Assembly: GCA_030762935.1 (NCBI GenBank)
Contig: CM060898.1
Location: 101,439,281 to 101,503,280, forward strand
Direction of reading: 5' to 3'
DNA from: Hymenopus coronatus
Lineage: Eukaryota; Arthropoda; Insecta; Mantodea; Hymenopodidae
Length of the DNA stretch: 64,000 nt
The notes below the pieces were generated by a model that worked only from the letters and a program-made list of their open reading frames with translations, had not been told where the DNA came from and ran no database searches. Positions 1 to 11,020 of this stretch are shown one piece after another. The position numbers and the translations under genes were made by a program. Positions within the stretch are counted from its first letter, which is position 1. Every line of letters begins with the position of its first letter.

Positions 1-670
1 AGATTTTATTGGAAATACACATTTTAACCCCAGTGAAGCCAAAACAAAACAAAAATAAAGGGAAAAAAAAAAAAAAAACATAATTTAGTAAAAAAAAGGT
101 GTGCGTGTGATTACACGAAGATTTTTAAGAAAATCACCCACCATAAACTATTCTTTGCATAGAAAAACATTCCAAAAATTTTATTTTCTCAAAAATGCCT
201 ACCGAATTCTATTAATATACGATATAAGAAACTCTTACCCGAATATAAAATATATGTATTAAATTTTCTGGAGAGAGTGCAAAATTCCTCTGCATTCTAA
301 ATGACTTTTGCGTTATTAATAAACCGGAAGAGAGTAGATAAAAACCAACTACTCAACGAAATTAGATTTCGTTAAACATATATTTTTGTAATATGCATTT
401 TTTGTAGTTCCTTGTTATTGATGTCAATTTTAAAATACTTATACTTTTCTCACAAGGAAGTCGTCATCTGTTTCCTACCTGTTATTTTACTCCCGGACAT
501 AGACAGAAAGCCAAATTACAAAGTCACTCGCTTAGCCACCACTTTTAAAATATTTATTTGATTATCGCTTTAGCCTTATTTCGCTCCTACTTACAAGGAA
601 GCAAGTAATAACATCATTTCTACTAATGTATATCTCGATTAGCAACATGCAGCTAAAATAATATTTTTTT
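1..670 (+). mobile_element. F1 repeat copy 1 (cut by window edge)
   Basis: The window opens inside an F1 copy, at the box that normally reads GATTTCACCGGAAATA. The body is strongly diverged but collinear through the right-end box (CTCGATTAGCA near 638). Copy 2 begins in the T-run that normally follows AAGC near the right end, so the last ~60 bp are missing or displaced. An old copy. Confidence 0.8.
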
Positions 671-827
671 CCTTTCTCTAGCAGGTATGTACAATATACA
701 TACTGGATATAGGAGGAATTTTATTCCTCCCACAAATTTAATGGCGGAATTTCACTAGAAATACATGTTTTGAGACCTCTTGAAGCCAAAAAGAAGCATT
801 TTAAGAAACATATTTATTTGTGTATAT

Positions 828-865
<38 letters not shown>

Positions 866-2292
866 GAGTGTTTGTGGACTGCATGCTCAAAAGCTAAAAG
901 TTGGTTAAATACCAAAGTTTGTATTAAAGTGCAGTAACTTCCAAGGATGCAATACAAAGATTTTCAAGAAAATCCTTACACCCCGAACTACCTAGAAAAA
1001 TTTTTGAAAATATTTATTTTCTCAAAAATAGCTGTAACGAGTTTTATTAAAGTGCCATATGCTTAGGACATTTTCGTGATTTGCGAAACGTATATCTTGA
1101 ATTTTCTGAAATAGCCTCTGGAGATCTATTCATTCTGGATGATTTTTGTATAACTGATAAACCTTAACAGATAGACAAAACACTACTACACAAAAATGTA
1201 GATTTCACAACACACAATTTATATGATATTTATATGTAATTTAATTTACAAAAGAAATATATGTATATTCGAGGTATTCCGTTTTAGTGGCTTCAGTTTT
1301 AAGTTACTTAAACCTTTTTACTTTCTCTACACGTACAATGTACATAGTGTATAGAGAAGGTATTGCATTCCACCAAAAAATTCGATACCGAGATGTCACT
1401 TGAAATATACGTTTTATGGTAATACCAAACTTGGTATTTAAGTTTACTATCTTCCAGGCATGCGACACGAAGATTTTGAGAAAAATTCCCCCTACTTCAA
1501 ACTACCTTTACATGAAAATGTTGTTTTTCTCAAAAATGGCTCTAACGGTTTTTTTTTATTAAAATGTCAAATATTTAAGATTTTTACCTGACTAATAAAA
1601 TGTATGTTTTGCATTTTCTGGGAATAGCCTCTGAAGACTACTTTATCCTGGATGAATTTTACGGAACTTGGCATAACTGCTAAACCATAAGAAGTGGACA
1701 AAAACTTACCTCACAAAAAAGGTAGAGTACACTAAGACACACAATTTATGTTATATACTTTTTTTTCGTGGAATTGATCGTTTTTAAGATATTCCTTGTT
1801 TTTTGTTACAGCTTTAAAAAACATGCTTTTCTAATGCAGGAATTTGTCAACTCCTGTCCATACAAACAAAGGAACTTCAGTCACATAGCAACCAGCTTTT
1901 GAGTACCACTTTAACCTATGGTACTGCCTTATTCCGCTTCTACTTACAAAAAGCAAGTAATAAGACTTATTTCTGCTAATTTTTTCTCGATTAGGATGAA
2001 ATAAATAGAAGCATAAGCTTTTTAACAATACTTTGTTGCAGAGATGTAGAGAATGTCATGTGAATGGATCACATCAGATATTTTCGCATAGAGATCTGCG
2101 TTCGCAAGATTTGAATATTACTTTAGCCTAGTGTACCCCCTTATTTACCTTCTGCTTATAAAGAAGCAACTAGTAAGACAATATCTGGAAATATTCGTTT
2201 GGAGTAGCGTGATATAGATAAAAGTATGTTTTATAAGAAAAGTTTGTGGAAGAATTAGAGAAAGTCATGTGAGTGGAACACATCAGATTTTT
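671..2292 (+). mobile_element. F1 repeat copy 2, split by copy 3
   Basis: The left end (CCTTTCTCTAGCAGGTATG) has a degraded palindrome. The body runs to 1316, is interrupted by copy 3 (1320-2080), and resumes near 2085 with the right-end boxes, finishing GGAACACATCAGATTTTT at 2292. The usual (GT)n tract is replaced by a (GA)n run at 833-862. Some sequence at the resumption point has been lost. Confidence 0.82.
1320..2080 (+). mobile_element. F1 repeat copy 3, nested in copy 2
   Basis: A younger-looking copy with a good palindrome (ACTTTCTCTACACGTAC) and right end (CACATCAGATA). It has an internal deletion near 1420 that removes the (GT)n segment. It sits in copy 2 where related copies read AAACTTTTCTC, with TTTT on both sides, which fits T-run targeting. 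Confidence 0.88.
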
Positions 2293-2335
2293 AAAATTAA
2301 AGCTCTGGTATATGTTAGTACGCAGACGATTGTTT

Positions 2336-3102
2336 ACTTTCTCTACACGTATTATATTTCATCCAAAAATTCGATAGCAGACTTCAACGGAAATTCATGT
2401 TTTGAGACCTCCTTAATAAAAAAAAAAAAACATGAACACGATAATTCAAAAACTAAAATTCGGTAAAATACCAAACTTGGTTTTTAAGTTTAAGTTTTAC
2501 CTTCCAAGAATACGACACGAAGATTTTGAGGAAAATCCCTCGAACCCAAACTAGCCTACACATGTCAAAAAATTTGAAAATTTTGATTTTCTCAAAAACG
2601 AATCTAACGACTTTCATTAAAATGCCGTACATTAAAGTTTTTACATGAGAAATAGAATTTATATCTTGAATTTTCAGGGAATAGCCTCTGGTAAAGTGAT
2701 AGAGACAGACGAAATGATGTAGATATCGTTAAAATACACATTCTTAGTCATATACCACTTTTTCGTGGAGTTGACCATTTCTAAGACACTCCTTGTTATT
2801 GGTTTCGGTTTTAAAATATATAAATTCTTTTCTTAGGGGAATTTGAAAACTCCTGGCAATGCAAAGAAGTGGACTTCAACCAGTTATTAAAAGATTTCTC
2901 TACCTTATTATCCTAGTGTATTCCCTTATTTCCCTTCTAATTATAAAGAATCGAGGAATAAGACCAGTTTTGTTAATGTTTATCTCGATTAGTTTGAAGT
3001 TAATATAAACATGTACTTTTTAAAAATATAAGATATAGACTTTCTAAAAATTTGTTACCGAGACGCATAGAAAGAAATGTTAATGGAACACATGAGCTTT
3101 TT
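2336..3102 (+). mobile_element. F1 repeat copy 4
   Basis: Left end ACTTTCTCTACACG with a shortened palindrome; right end GGAACACATGAGCTTTTT. An A-run replaces the (GT)n tract near 2420. The 33 bp before it (2293-2325) and the 34 bp after it (3103-3136) are related to each other, which suggests local duplication of an F1 end plus flank. Confidence 0.83.
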
Positions 3103-3136
3103 AAAATTTAAAGCCTTGGTATATTTTAATATGCAG
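3103..3136 (+). repeat. ~34-bp flank repeat after F1 copies 2 and 4
   Basis: This segment (AAAATTTAAAGCCTTGG then TATATT and ATGCAG) resembles 2293-2325 (AAAATTAAAGCTCTGG then TATATG and CGCAG). Each follows an F1 right end directly. I did not see it after other F1 copies, so it is probably a local duplication rather than part of F1. Confidence 0.55.
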
Positions 3137-3599
3137 GGATTTTTTTATCAAGCTTCATAAATTGTTTGCCCTAATCTCCAACACTTTCGTGCGTTGTGAG
3201 GACTAACATGTATATATGAGCTTCTCCCCACAGAATTGGGACATAACGTTTTACCCAGAGACCAGCAGGGGGTCTTCTGGGAACGATGAATCCGTTCAGC
3301 CGTTCTTTATCGTTTCAGCTTGTGGGTTGTACAATCCATTGATTCAATGAAAGTTTTTTGGTTCGAAAGAGGGCAAAGGATGTCACGGTTTCCTTTGCGA
3401 TTCTTTTGCGGCATGTTGTTGTCCTTTATCCTATTGTCATTTTTTACGTCCGTATTGGCACACCTTTTGGTTTGTTTAGAGGAAATCTCGCGAATTTGTT
3501 CGTAAGGAACAGGAGTTGTATGAAAAACCAATGTTGCTTAATGGGTTTGAATGTAGTCATATATGATTTTATAGATTTTTGATTTACATTTTTATTTTT
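3137..3599. other. Unassigned non-F1 spacer
   Basis: About 460 bp with more G and C than the flanking F1 copies. Open frames up to 74 codons exist on both strands (for example 3307-3531 minus and 3358-3582 plus), but they overlap each other, lack splice or promoter context and match no family I know. I see no gene here. Confidence 0.5.
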
Positions 3600-4449
3600 A
3601 CTTTCTCTATACGTGCTATGTACATAGTGTATAGAGAAGGTATTGCACTCCACCCAAAAACTCGATACCGAGATTTCACCGGAAATATATGTTTTAGGGT
3701 CCCCTGTATCCAAAAAGGTATTTTCAGAAAATGGTCCGTGCGTGTGTCCATGTGTCTTTGAACACGATAACTCAAAAAGGAAAAGTCGGTAAAATACCAA
3801 ACTTGGTATTTAAGTTTAGTACCTTCCAGGAATGCGACACGAGGATCTTGAGAAAAATCCCCCCACCCCAAACTACCCTTTACATGGACATTTTTCGAAA
3901 ATTTTGATTTTCTTAAAAATGGCTCTACCGATTTTGAGTAAAATATCATATATATTAAAGATATTTACTTTACAAACAAAATGTATATCTTGAATTTTCT
4001 ATAAATAGCCTCTGAAGACAACTTTATTCTGGATGAATTTTAGGAAATTTTGCATAACTGCTAAACCGTAAGAGTTGGACAAAAACTTACCACACAAAAA
4101 ATCTAGAGCACATCAAAACACACAATTTATATTATATACATTTTTTTCGTAGAATTGATAATCTTTTAGATATACCTTAATTTTGATTTCATCGTTCAAG
4201 GCTTACGTTTTTCTCATACAGGAATTTGCCAACTCCTGTCCATATAAACAAAGGAACTTCAGTCAAATAGCAACCAGCTATTGACTATCACTTTAACCTA
4301 TGGTACTGCCTAATTTGGTTTCTAATTCCAAGGAAATTCCTGCTACTTTTTTCTAGATTAGCATGAAGTACATAGAAGTATGAACTTTTTAACAATAATT
4401 TGTTGCAGAGGTGTAGAGAAGGTCATGTGAATGGATCACATCAGATTTT
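3600..4449 (+). mobile_element. F1 repeat copy 5 (full length)
   Basis: One of the best full-length copies, about 850 bp. It has the palindrome (ATACGTGCTATGTACATAGT, then GTATAGAGAA), the ATTCGATACCGAG-type box, a short GT tract near 3738, the ACCAAACTTGGTATTT box and a right end GGATCACATCAGATTTT. Copy 6 starts immediately in its terminal T-run, giving a head-to-tail pair. Confidence 0.9.
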
Positions 4450-5314
4450 CTTTACACGTATTATGCACATAATATATAGAGAAGGTGTTGTATATGACCC
4501 AAAAATTCGGTGTCGGAATTTCGTTCGAAATATCATTTTTGAGGTCCCCTGTGTCCAAAAAATCAGTTTCAGAAAAAGGTTCTTGTGTGTGTGGAAATCA
4601 CAACTCAAAAACGAAAAGACCAGTCAACACAAAGATTATGTTTAAGTTTAGTATCTAGTTTTTCAACAAAAATCTCTATCCAAATCTATCCCTTACATGG
4701 AAAAATGTTTGTTAATTTTGTTTTTCTGAAAACTGGCCACAAAGATTTTGATTAAAATACCCTATATTAGATATATCTACAACACAAATAAATGTATATA
4801 TTGATTTTTTGAGAACAACTTCTGAAGAACTGTTCATACTGGATGACTTTTGTACAACTTTTGTACAACTGATAAATACTAAGAGATAGACAAAAACTAT
4901 TACACATAAATGTAGATCTCGTTAAAATAAAGTTTATGTCATACACATATTTTCTGTAGAGTTAACCGTTTCCGAGATATCCCGTGAGTTTGGTTTCAGT
5001 TTTAAGTCGCATAAACTGTTTCTGAAAGGGAAAGTCATCTTTCTTTTCGTCTCTCTTTTGTTTACTCCCAGGAAGCAAAGAGAATCTAATTTCAATTGTT
5101 TCATATAGTGACTAGCTGTTAAAAGATTTGAGTATCGCTTTAGCCTTGTGTAGTCCCTTACTTCACTTCTATTTACAAGGAAGTAAGTAATAAGACTATT
5201 TCTACTAATGTGAATCTCCATTAGCAGAATATAGATAAATGAATTATCTTTTGTACGAAAGTCTGTTTGCAGCACAGCTTGAGCAGTCATAAATGGACAC
5301 ACGTCTGATTTTTT
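4450..5314 (+). mobile_element. F1 repeat copy 6
   Basis: Begins TCTTTACACGTATTATGCAC directly after copy 5, with all internal boxes in order, and ends GGACACACGTCTGATTTTTT. More diverged than copy 5 and with almost no GT tract. The duplicated TTGTACAACT near 4855 is a small local duplication. Confidence 0.85.
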
Positions 5315-5860
5315 AATTGACTATTTGAACCGCATACAAAAGCTTTACACGTTGATATTTCAGTAACGGTATTTACTGAATTATGATAACAATTTTTAAA
5401 AGGCTATACATTTAATATTATTTTCATAACACATTATTTTTGAAAAATTATTGTTGGCGTTAGCATAATTTTGTTGCCTATAATACTATAATAGACACTT
5501 CTGCACATTCTGGAAAATGTTAATTGTACATAAAAAGGCTGATATGCGTGAAACTTTTTGAAAATTTGAAAATATAGTTTTGAAAAAACCTATTGTTTTA
5601 TAAAAATACTATCTCAGTAAATGGTGTATTATACGGGTCTTAAAATAGAGCCCGAAGCAAGGGTTGCAACTAAATATTGATCCTCTAATGATGCCCAAAT
5701 ATTGCAAATGCCAATTGCTACAAAAAAGAATATTTCGATTTCTTGTTCAATTGTAGTCAAAAGTTTACTTTCAGTGAGTGTCCTTTAAACATATAAATTT
5801 AATTGTCTAATTATGAGATAAAAAGGAAAACCATTACGATTTCTGTCGATGTAATTTAAT
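5315..5860. other. Unassigned AT-rich spacer
   Basis: About 545 bp with no F1, SINE or coding signature that I recognise. TTTCAGTAA occurs twice about 260 bp apart (near 5361 and 5612), perhaps a trace of an older element. No long open frame. Confidence 0.45.
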
Positions 5861-5970
5861 AAAAAGAATCTATGTTTTAAACACATGACTTTCTCAATAA
5901 ACCATTGTTACAAGACATTATTCTTTTATCTGCACCGTGTTAGTCCAGATAAACATTAGCAGAAATATAA
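5861..5970 (-). mobile_element. F1 repeat copy 7 (right-end fragment)
   Basis: Inverted F1 right end: AAAAAGAATCTATG, then CACATGACTTTCTC and the box ending CATTAGCAGAAATA. It stops where a minus-strand SINE-C begins, so it is truncated or was cut by that insertion. Confidence 0.72.
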
Positions 5971-5971
5971 T

Positions 5972-6082
5972 AATTTTCTCACAGAAACCGTGTGTAGGAG
6001 AGGAGTCAGACTGAAAAATTCAATGCCATAGCCGGGATTTGAACCATGGATCTCAGTCTCTAGCCGGTTGCTACCATGGCAA
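5972..6082 (-). mobile_element. SINE-C fragment
   Basis: Read on the minus strand it has a tRNA-like B-box region (TGGTTCAAATCCCGGCTATG, 6039-6058), then ATTGAATTTTTCAGTCTGAC and the tail ending CTGTGAGAAAAT. The same B-box to CAGTCTGAC arrangement recurs at 13426, 13600, 14290, 16884 and 62413, which defines the family. Confidence 0.72.
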
Positions 6083-6342
6083 AATGCTGGCAAAGCTTTA
6101 GCCTTCTGTATATTGACTTATTTCACTTCTGCTTATAATTAACTACAAAGACCATTGGTTTTTATGTTTATCTTGATTAGAATGATGTAACCACAAGAAT
6201 AAATTTTATTTTCTCTACACATACTATGTACATAGTGTATAGAGAAGCTATTGTACTCTACCCAAAAATTCGATACGAAGATTTCAACGGAAATATACGT
6301 TTTAGGGTCCCCTGTTTCTAAAAAAAAGTATTTTCAAGAAAG

Positions 6343-6376
<34 letters not shown>

Positions 6377-7139
6377 ATCTGAATACGATAACTCAAAAAG
6401 GAAATTGGGTAAAATACCAAACTTGGTGTTTAAGTTCAGTATCTTCCAGAGGTGCAACAAGAAGATTTTGAGAAAAATCTCCCCACCCCAAACCAGCCTT
6501 TACATGGAACTTTTTTTAAAATGTTGAGTTTTTCTATTTTGATTAAAATATCGTATATTAAAGATATTTATTTACCTGACAAATAAAATGTATATCTTGA
6601 ATTTTCTGGGAGTAGCCACTGAAGACTTCTTTATTCTGAATGAATTTTACGGAATTTTTCATAACTGCTAAACCGTAAGAGATGGACAAAAACGTACCAG
6701 ACAAAAAATGTAGAGCACATTAAAACACACAATTTATTTTAAAAATGTTTTCTTCGTGGAGTTGCTCGTTTTTAAGATATTCTTTGTTTTTGGTTTCCTC
6801 TTTGAAAAACTTAAACTTTTCTCATACAGGAATCTGTCCACTCCTATCCATATAAACAAAAGAACTTCAGTCACATAGCAACCAGCTTTTGACTATCATT
6901 TTAACCTATGGTACTCCCTTATATCCCTTTTATATACAAGTAAGCAAGTAATAAGACTATTTCGGGTAATTGTTTCTGGATTAGCATGAAGTAAATAGAA
7001 GCATAAGCTTTTAACAATAATTTGTTGCAGAGATGTAGAGAAAGTCATTTGAATGGAACACATCAGATTTTTTTCACTAATATTTTGTTTGTGGAACAGA
7101 TAGAAAAGGTTATGTGAATGGAAGACACCAGATATTTCC
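6083..7139 (+). mobile_element. F1 repeat copy 8 (right end), split by copy 9
   Basis: Right-end boxes of an old F1 occur at 6083-6207 (AGCTTTAGCC to AAGAATAAATTTTA). The sequence is broken by copy 9 and resumes at 7076 with TAATATTTTGTTTGTGG, ending GACACCAGATATTTCC. The two halves rejoin in the correct order, so this is a real nested insertion in the T-run near the right end. Confidence 0.83.
6208..7074 (+). mobile_element. F1 repeat copy 9 (full length), nested in copy 8
   Basis: About 867 bp with all boxes intact and a pure GT tract at about 6346-6374. It begins TTTTCTCTACACATAC and ends GGAACACATCAGATTTTTTT. It is one of the best-preserved copies and defines both F1 boundaries because it sits inside another F1. 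Confidence 0.9.
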
Positions 7140-7997
7140 ATACATTTGAGGGCATTGTCACTTTACGAGCCCAAATAATGAGTTTATTATAATTTGTATG
7201 TTTAAATACACTCAGTTTCCGATATTGAAATTAAGTATTAACACAACGGTTTTAAACTGTCTCTTTAGTTGCCAACAACATGCCACAATATAAAAAGGGG
7301 TTCATAAAAGCGTGAAATGAATAGGGGAGAAATAAAAATAAGGTACGTTCAAAAAGTTTACCCAACTCCGTGCTTACACGTAGCCGCTTTATGGAACACT
7401 CGAGAACCGTCAAAACTGACAAGCTGTCAAAACTCCTTTTCAGGTTCTAAAGAAGCTGGAGAATACACCTCGAGTATAATACGTGCCCACTTGAGAGTTT
7501 GATCTGCAAATAGCGTGAAGCGACCAGTTCTCTCGTGGAGAGTAGCCGGAGGAATCATTCCTAACAAAATTAGTTAACGGCAACCTTTGTTGAGTGATTT
7601 ATGACCGTGGAACTCGGAGGCTTGAATAATTCACGACGTATACAGCTGACTTCAAATTTGAAAATGTATCGCTACCAGGCTGTTAAGGAAAAGGACAGAT
7701 TTATGTGATGCTCATAATTGCAATCAATCCTCCAAACTGAACGAAGGAAAGGATGGAATCTTTTTTAAAGTCAAGAACCCTTAAGAAAGATGAAGTAATG
7801 CAAAAGGAAATCTCATTAAAGTCTTGGTAGCGCATTCATGAGTTTGACTCCTTGCCTCATCTGCTTGAGAAGCGTCTAATGAAAGGAAAAAAACATTAAT
7901 CGTTAGTAGAATAACATTCAGTTTACAAGCTTGATACATATTTAGTTTCTTTTACAACTTGATTCAGAAATGGCTTGCAAATAAGACCCAAATTAGA
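7140..7997. other. Unassigned spacer, possible eroded DNA transposon
   Basis: About 860 bp without F1 or SINE boxes. A stretch near 7342 (GGTACGTTCAAAAAGTTTAC) and the phrase AACTGACAAGCTGTCAAAAC resemble the start of mariner-type elements, but I see no transposase frame. A 61-codon frame at 7317-7502 (plus) has no recognisable features. Confidence 0.35.
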
Positions 7998-8800
7998 AAC
8001 AAAACTACTCTTAAAACGCTTATACATCTATTTACTTCATGTTAATCAGACTAAAATAGCAGAAATAGTCTTATTACTTGGTTCCTTGATACTATGTTTC
8101 CTTTGTTCCTTGATAGTTGCTATATCACTGAAGTTCCTTTGTATGGAAGCAGTATACGAAAAGTATAGGACCTCATAGCAGAAAGCAAAACAAGGAATAA
8201 CTCAAAAACGATGACTCTACGAAAAAAAATGTATATAACATAAATTGTGTGCTTTATCGTGCTCTACATTTTTGTGGAATAAGTTCTTGTCCATCCTTTA
8301 CGGTTTAGCAGTTATTCAAAATTCCGTAAAATTCATCCAGAATGAAGTAGTCTTCAGAGTCTATTCCCGGAACATTCAAGATATACATTTTATTTGTCAT
8401 ATAAATATCTTTAATATACGAAATTTTAATCAAAATCGTTAGAGCTATTTTTAAGAAAATCAACATTTTCGAAAAACGTTCCATGTAAAGGGTAGTTTGG
8501 GGTGGGTGGATTTTTTTCAAAATCTTCATGTCGCATCCCTGAGAGATACTAAACTTAAATACTAAGTTTGGTATTTTACCGGCTTTTCGTTTTTGAGTTA
8601 TCGTGTTCACAGACACACGGACACACGGACACACAGACACATGGGCACATGGACACATGGACACACGAACACACGCACACACATACACACACACGCACAC
8701 GGACCTTTTTGTGAAAATGCATTTTTTTGGATACAGGGGACCCTAAAACACATATTTCCGTTGAAATCTCGGTATCTAATATAGTGCGTATAGAGAAAGT
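7998..8800 (-). mobile_element. F1 repeat copy 10
   Basis: Inverted F1 lacking its outermost ~45 bp at the right end, with the palindrome end at 8776-8800. The GT tract is expanded into a long ACACGGAC/ACACATGG minisatellite (8610-8705). On the minus strand a 131-codon frame (8305-8700) crosses that tract and ends LDEFYGILNNC, the frame shared by several F1 copies. Confidence 0.88.
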
Positions 8801-9603
8801 AAAAAGCTGATGTGTTCCATTCACATGAGAAATACACTCAGAGAAAATACTCCATTCACTGAGAAATATATAAAAGAAATAAGAGAATACACTAGACTAA
8901 ACCGACAGTAAAATATTTTAAAATGTGGTTGCTATGGGATTGAAATCCGTTTCTTTGCGAGGCCAAGCGTTGACAAGTTCCCGTATGAGAGAAGTTTAAA
9001 TATTTTAAAACTGAAAGCAATAACAAGGAATAATTCGAAAACTGCAGCTCCACAAAAAAATGTATAAGACATAAATTGTGTGTTTTATCGTGCTCTAAAT
9101 ATTTTGTGTAGTACGTTTGTGTGTAACTTTTACGGTTTATCAGTTATGCAAAATTCAATAAAAATCGTCCAGAAAGGGGTCTTTAGAGGCCATTCCCAGA
9201 AAATTCAAGACATACATTTTATTTGGCATGTAAATATCTTAAATATAAGAGATTTTAATCAAAATCGTTAGTCATTTTTGAGAGAATCAAATTTTAGATT
9301 TCTTTCCATGTAAAGGGTAGTTGGGGGTGGGGATATTTTCTTGAAAATCTTCATGTCGCATCCTTGTAAGATACCAAACTTAAATACCAAGTTTGGTATT
9401 TAACGGTAGTTTTGCTTTTGAACTATGCTGTCCATAGACACATGCACACGCATACACATCGATGTTTTTCAAAAAATGCTTTTTTTTTTTTTTGGATCCA
9501 AGAGGAATCTAGATATGTATTTGCGGTGAAATTTTGGTATCGAATTTTTGTGTGCAATACAGTACCTTATCTATACACTGTGTACATAGTACGTAGAGAA
9601 AGT
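8801..9603 (-). mobile_element. F1 repeat copy 11
   Basis: Follows copy 10 directly across a shared A-run (AAAAAGCTGATGTGTTCC). The first 60 bp are rearranged (CATTCAC/TGAGAAATA repeated). The body is complete through the palindrome TGTGTACATAGTACGTAGAG. Tandem arrangement with copy 10, same orientation. Confidence 0.87.
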
Positions 9604-9634
9604 AAAGGCAAACCAACAATAGTGTTGTAAGACA

Positions 9635-9949
9635 TTAGAAATGTATTTGCTGAAATGTGTTCCATCGTGATCCCGTTGCATTTCCCGTCTTCTCAACAGT
9701 AGCCTGACATAATCTAACGGTGCTGCCACACTTTGTACATTCACTACATAGTAGTTTTTTTCTTGTCAAACACATTTCCATAATCCGCCCGCAGCTTCCC
9801 ACTGGAGCTTTGCCAACATACACATTCCAGCTTTGGGAAACCTCTTGCTCTGCACGTTTCTGCATATATTTCCAAACGACAACATAATGCGTAGAATTAG
9901 AAAGGGTAATATAATGCAAAACTGGAATTCCATAATCATATATTATCAA
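9635..9949 (-). CDS. Unrecognised 104-codon cysteine-rich open frame
   Basis: An ATG-initiated frame in a 380-bp island that is not F1 and is less AT-rich than its surroundings. The product has seven cysteines, five clustered in its second half (MEMCLTRKKLLCSECTKCGS, then VRLC). This could be a zinc-ribbon-like remnant or chance. There is no signal peptide, no flanking splice consensus that I can defend and no family match. It may be an exon, part of an unrecognised transposon, or noncoding. Low confidence. Confidence 0.2.
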   Translation of the reverse strand: MIIYDYGIPVLHYITLSNSTHYVVVWKYMQKRAEQEVSQSWNVYVGKAPVGSCGRIMEMCLTRKKLLCSECTKCGSTVRLCQATVEKTGNATGSRWNTFQQIHF

Positions 9950-9979
9950 ACATGCGTATAAAGTTCGTCAGTTTGAAGA

Positions 9980-10302
9980 ATTTAAATTTAGCGAAATTTA
10001 CATTTTTTGCGTAGTAACTTTTTGTTTATCTCTTATAGTTTACCAATTAGACAAAAGTCACCCACAATGAAGAGGTCTTCGCGGGCTATTCTCAGAAACT
10101 TCAAGATATACCTTTCATTTGTAATGAAAATATCTTAAACATTTTAATCAAAATCTTTAGAGACCTTTTGGGGAAAATCAAAATTTTTCGAAAAATGTTC
10201 CGTGTAAAGGGAAGTTGGGGATTTTCCTGAAATTCTTGGTATTTAACACCCTTTCTTTTTTGAATTATGCTGGCTACTGGCACACACATATACACACTCG
10301 GA

Positions 10303-10340
<38 letters not shown>

Positions 10341-10464
10341 ATGCTTTTTTATTCAGGGAACCCTAAAATATATATTTCGGGTGAAATCGCGGTGTCGAAT
10401 TTTTTTATGGAATACAATACGTTCTCTAGTTGCCCTGTATATTGTACATACTACTGGAGAAAGT
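9980..10464 (-). mobile_element. F1 repeat copy 12 (right half missing)
   Basis: Inverted F1 that starts internally (TTACATTTTTTGCGTAGTAA) and runs through the ACCAAG-type boxes and a long (CA)n tract (about 10301-10338) to an eroded palindrome and GAGAAAGT. Copy 13 follows in the shared A-run. Confidence 0.82.
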
Positions 10465-11020
10465 AAAAAGATTTTGACGTGTTTCATGCTTATTATTTTC
10501 TCTAGGAATATTGCGGCAAACTCTTCTTATAAAACCTTTTTTTCCTGCCTAATTCATACGAATTGGAATAAACATTAAAAAAAATTATATTATTTCTACA
10601 CACACACACACATACGTATGTATATATAAAAGAATACACCAGTCCAAACCGTTAGTAAAATCGTTTAAGAGCAGGTCGCTATGTGATTGTTTGAAATTTA
10701 ATTCCCTTTGTGTGGCAGAATAAAGAAAGAAACATAAGGAAGAAAAACGAAGGATGATAGACGATTTCATAAAAGTGTAAACAAATAATTTCGTGCTTTA
10801 AAGAGCTATATTTATGTGCATTAATATTATATACACATCACATATAAATTTGATCAGCTATGCAAAAAAATCCAGCATGAATAGGACTTCAGAGACTTTA
10901 TTATCTAGAAAATTAAGATATACATTTTAGTTGACATGTCAATATATGCCATTTCAATCAAAATCGTTGGAACCGTTTTTGGGAATATGAAAATTTTCTA
11001 AAATATTTCATTGAAGTAAC
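10465..11020 (-). mobile_element. F1 repeat copy 13 (truncated)
   Basis: Inverted F1 beginning AAAAAGATTTTGACGTGTTTC. It contains a short CA/TATA tract near 10600 and runs to the GAAAATTTTC box near 10992, where the plus-strand copy 14 begins. The palindrome end is absent. Confidence 0.75.

Noticed and set aside
1318..1345. F1 as a Helitron because of end hairpins
   Set aside because: No 5' TC or 3' CTRR end and insertion is not between A and T without duplication. A-run duplications argue against it, although copy-specific erosion means it cannot be fully excluded.
3307..3800. Overlapping 60-120-codon frames on both strands as genes
   Set aside because: They cross the boundary between spacer and F1 copy 5, overlap each other on both strands and follow F1 boxes. 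They are shadows of repeat composition.
8245..8442. Frames such as FIQNEVVFRGYSQ...NQNR found opposite the F1 palindrome direction in many copies (8245, 9080, 26116, 32500, 33392)
   Set aside because: They recur because the repeat recurs. The same segment is open on the other strand too, so there is no sign of selection for this one.
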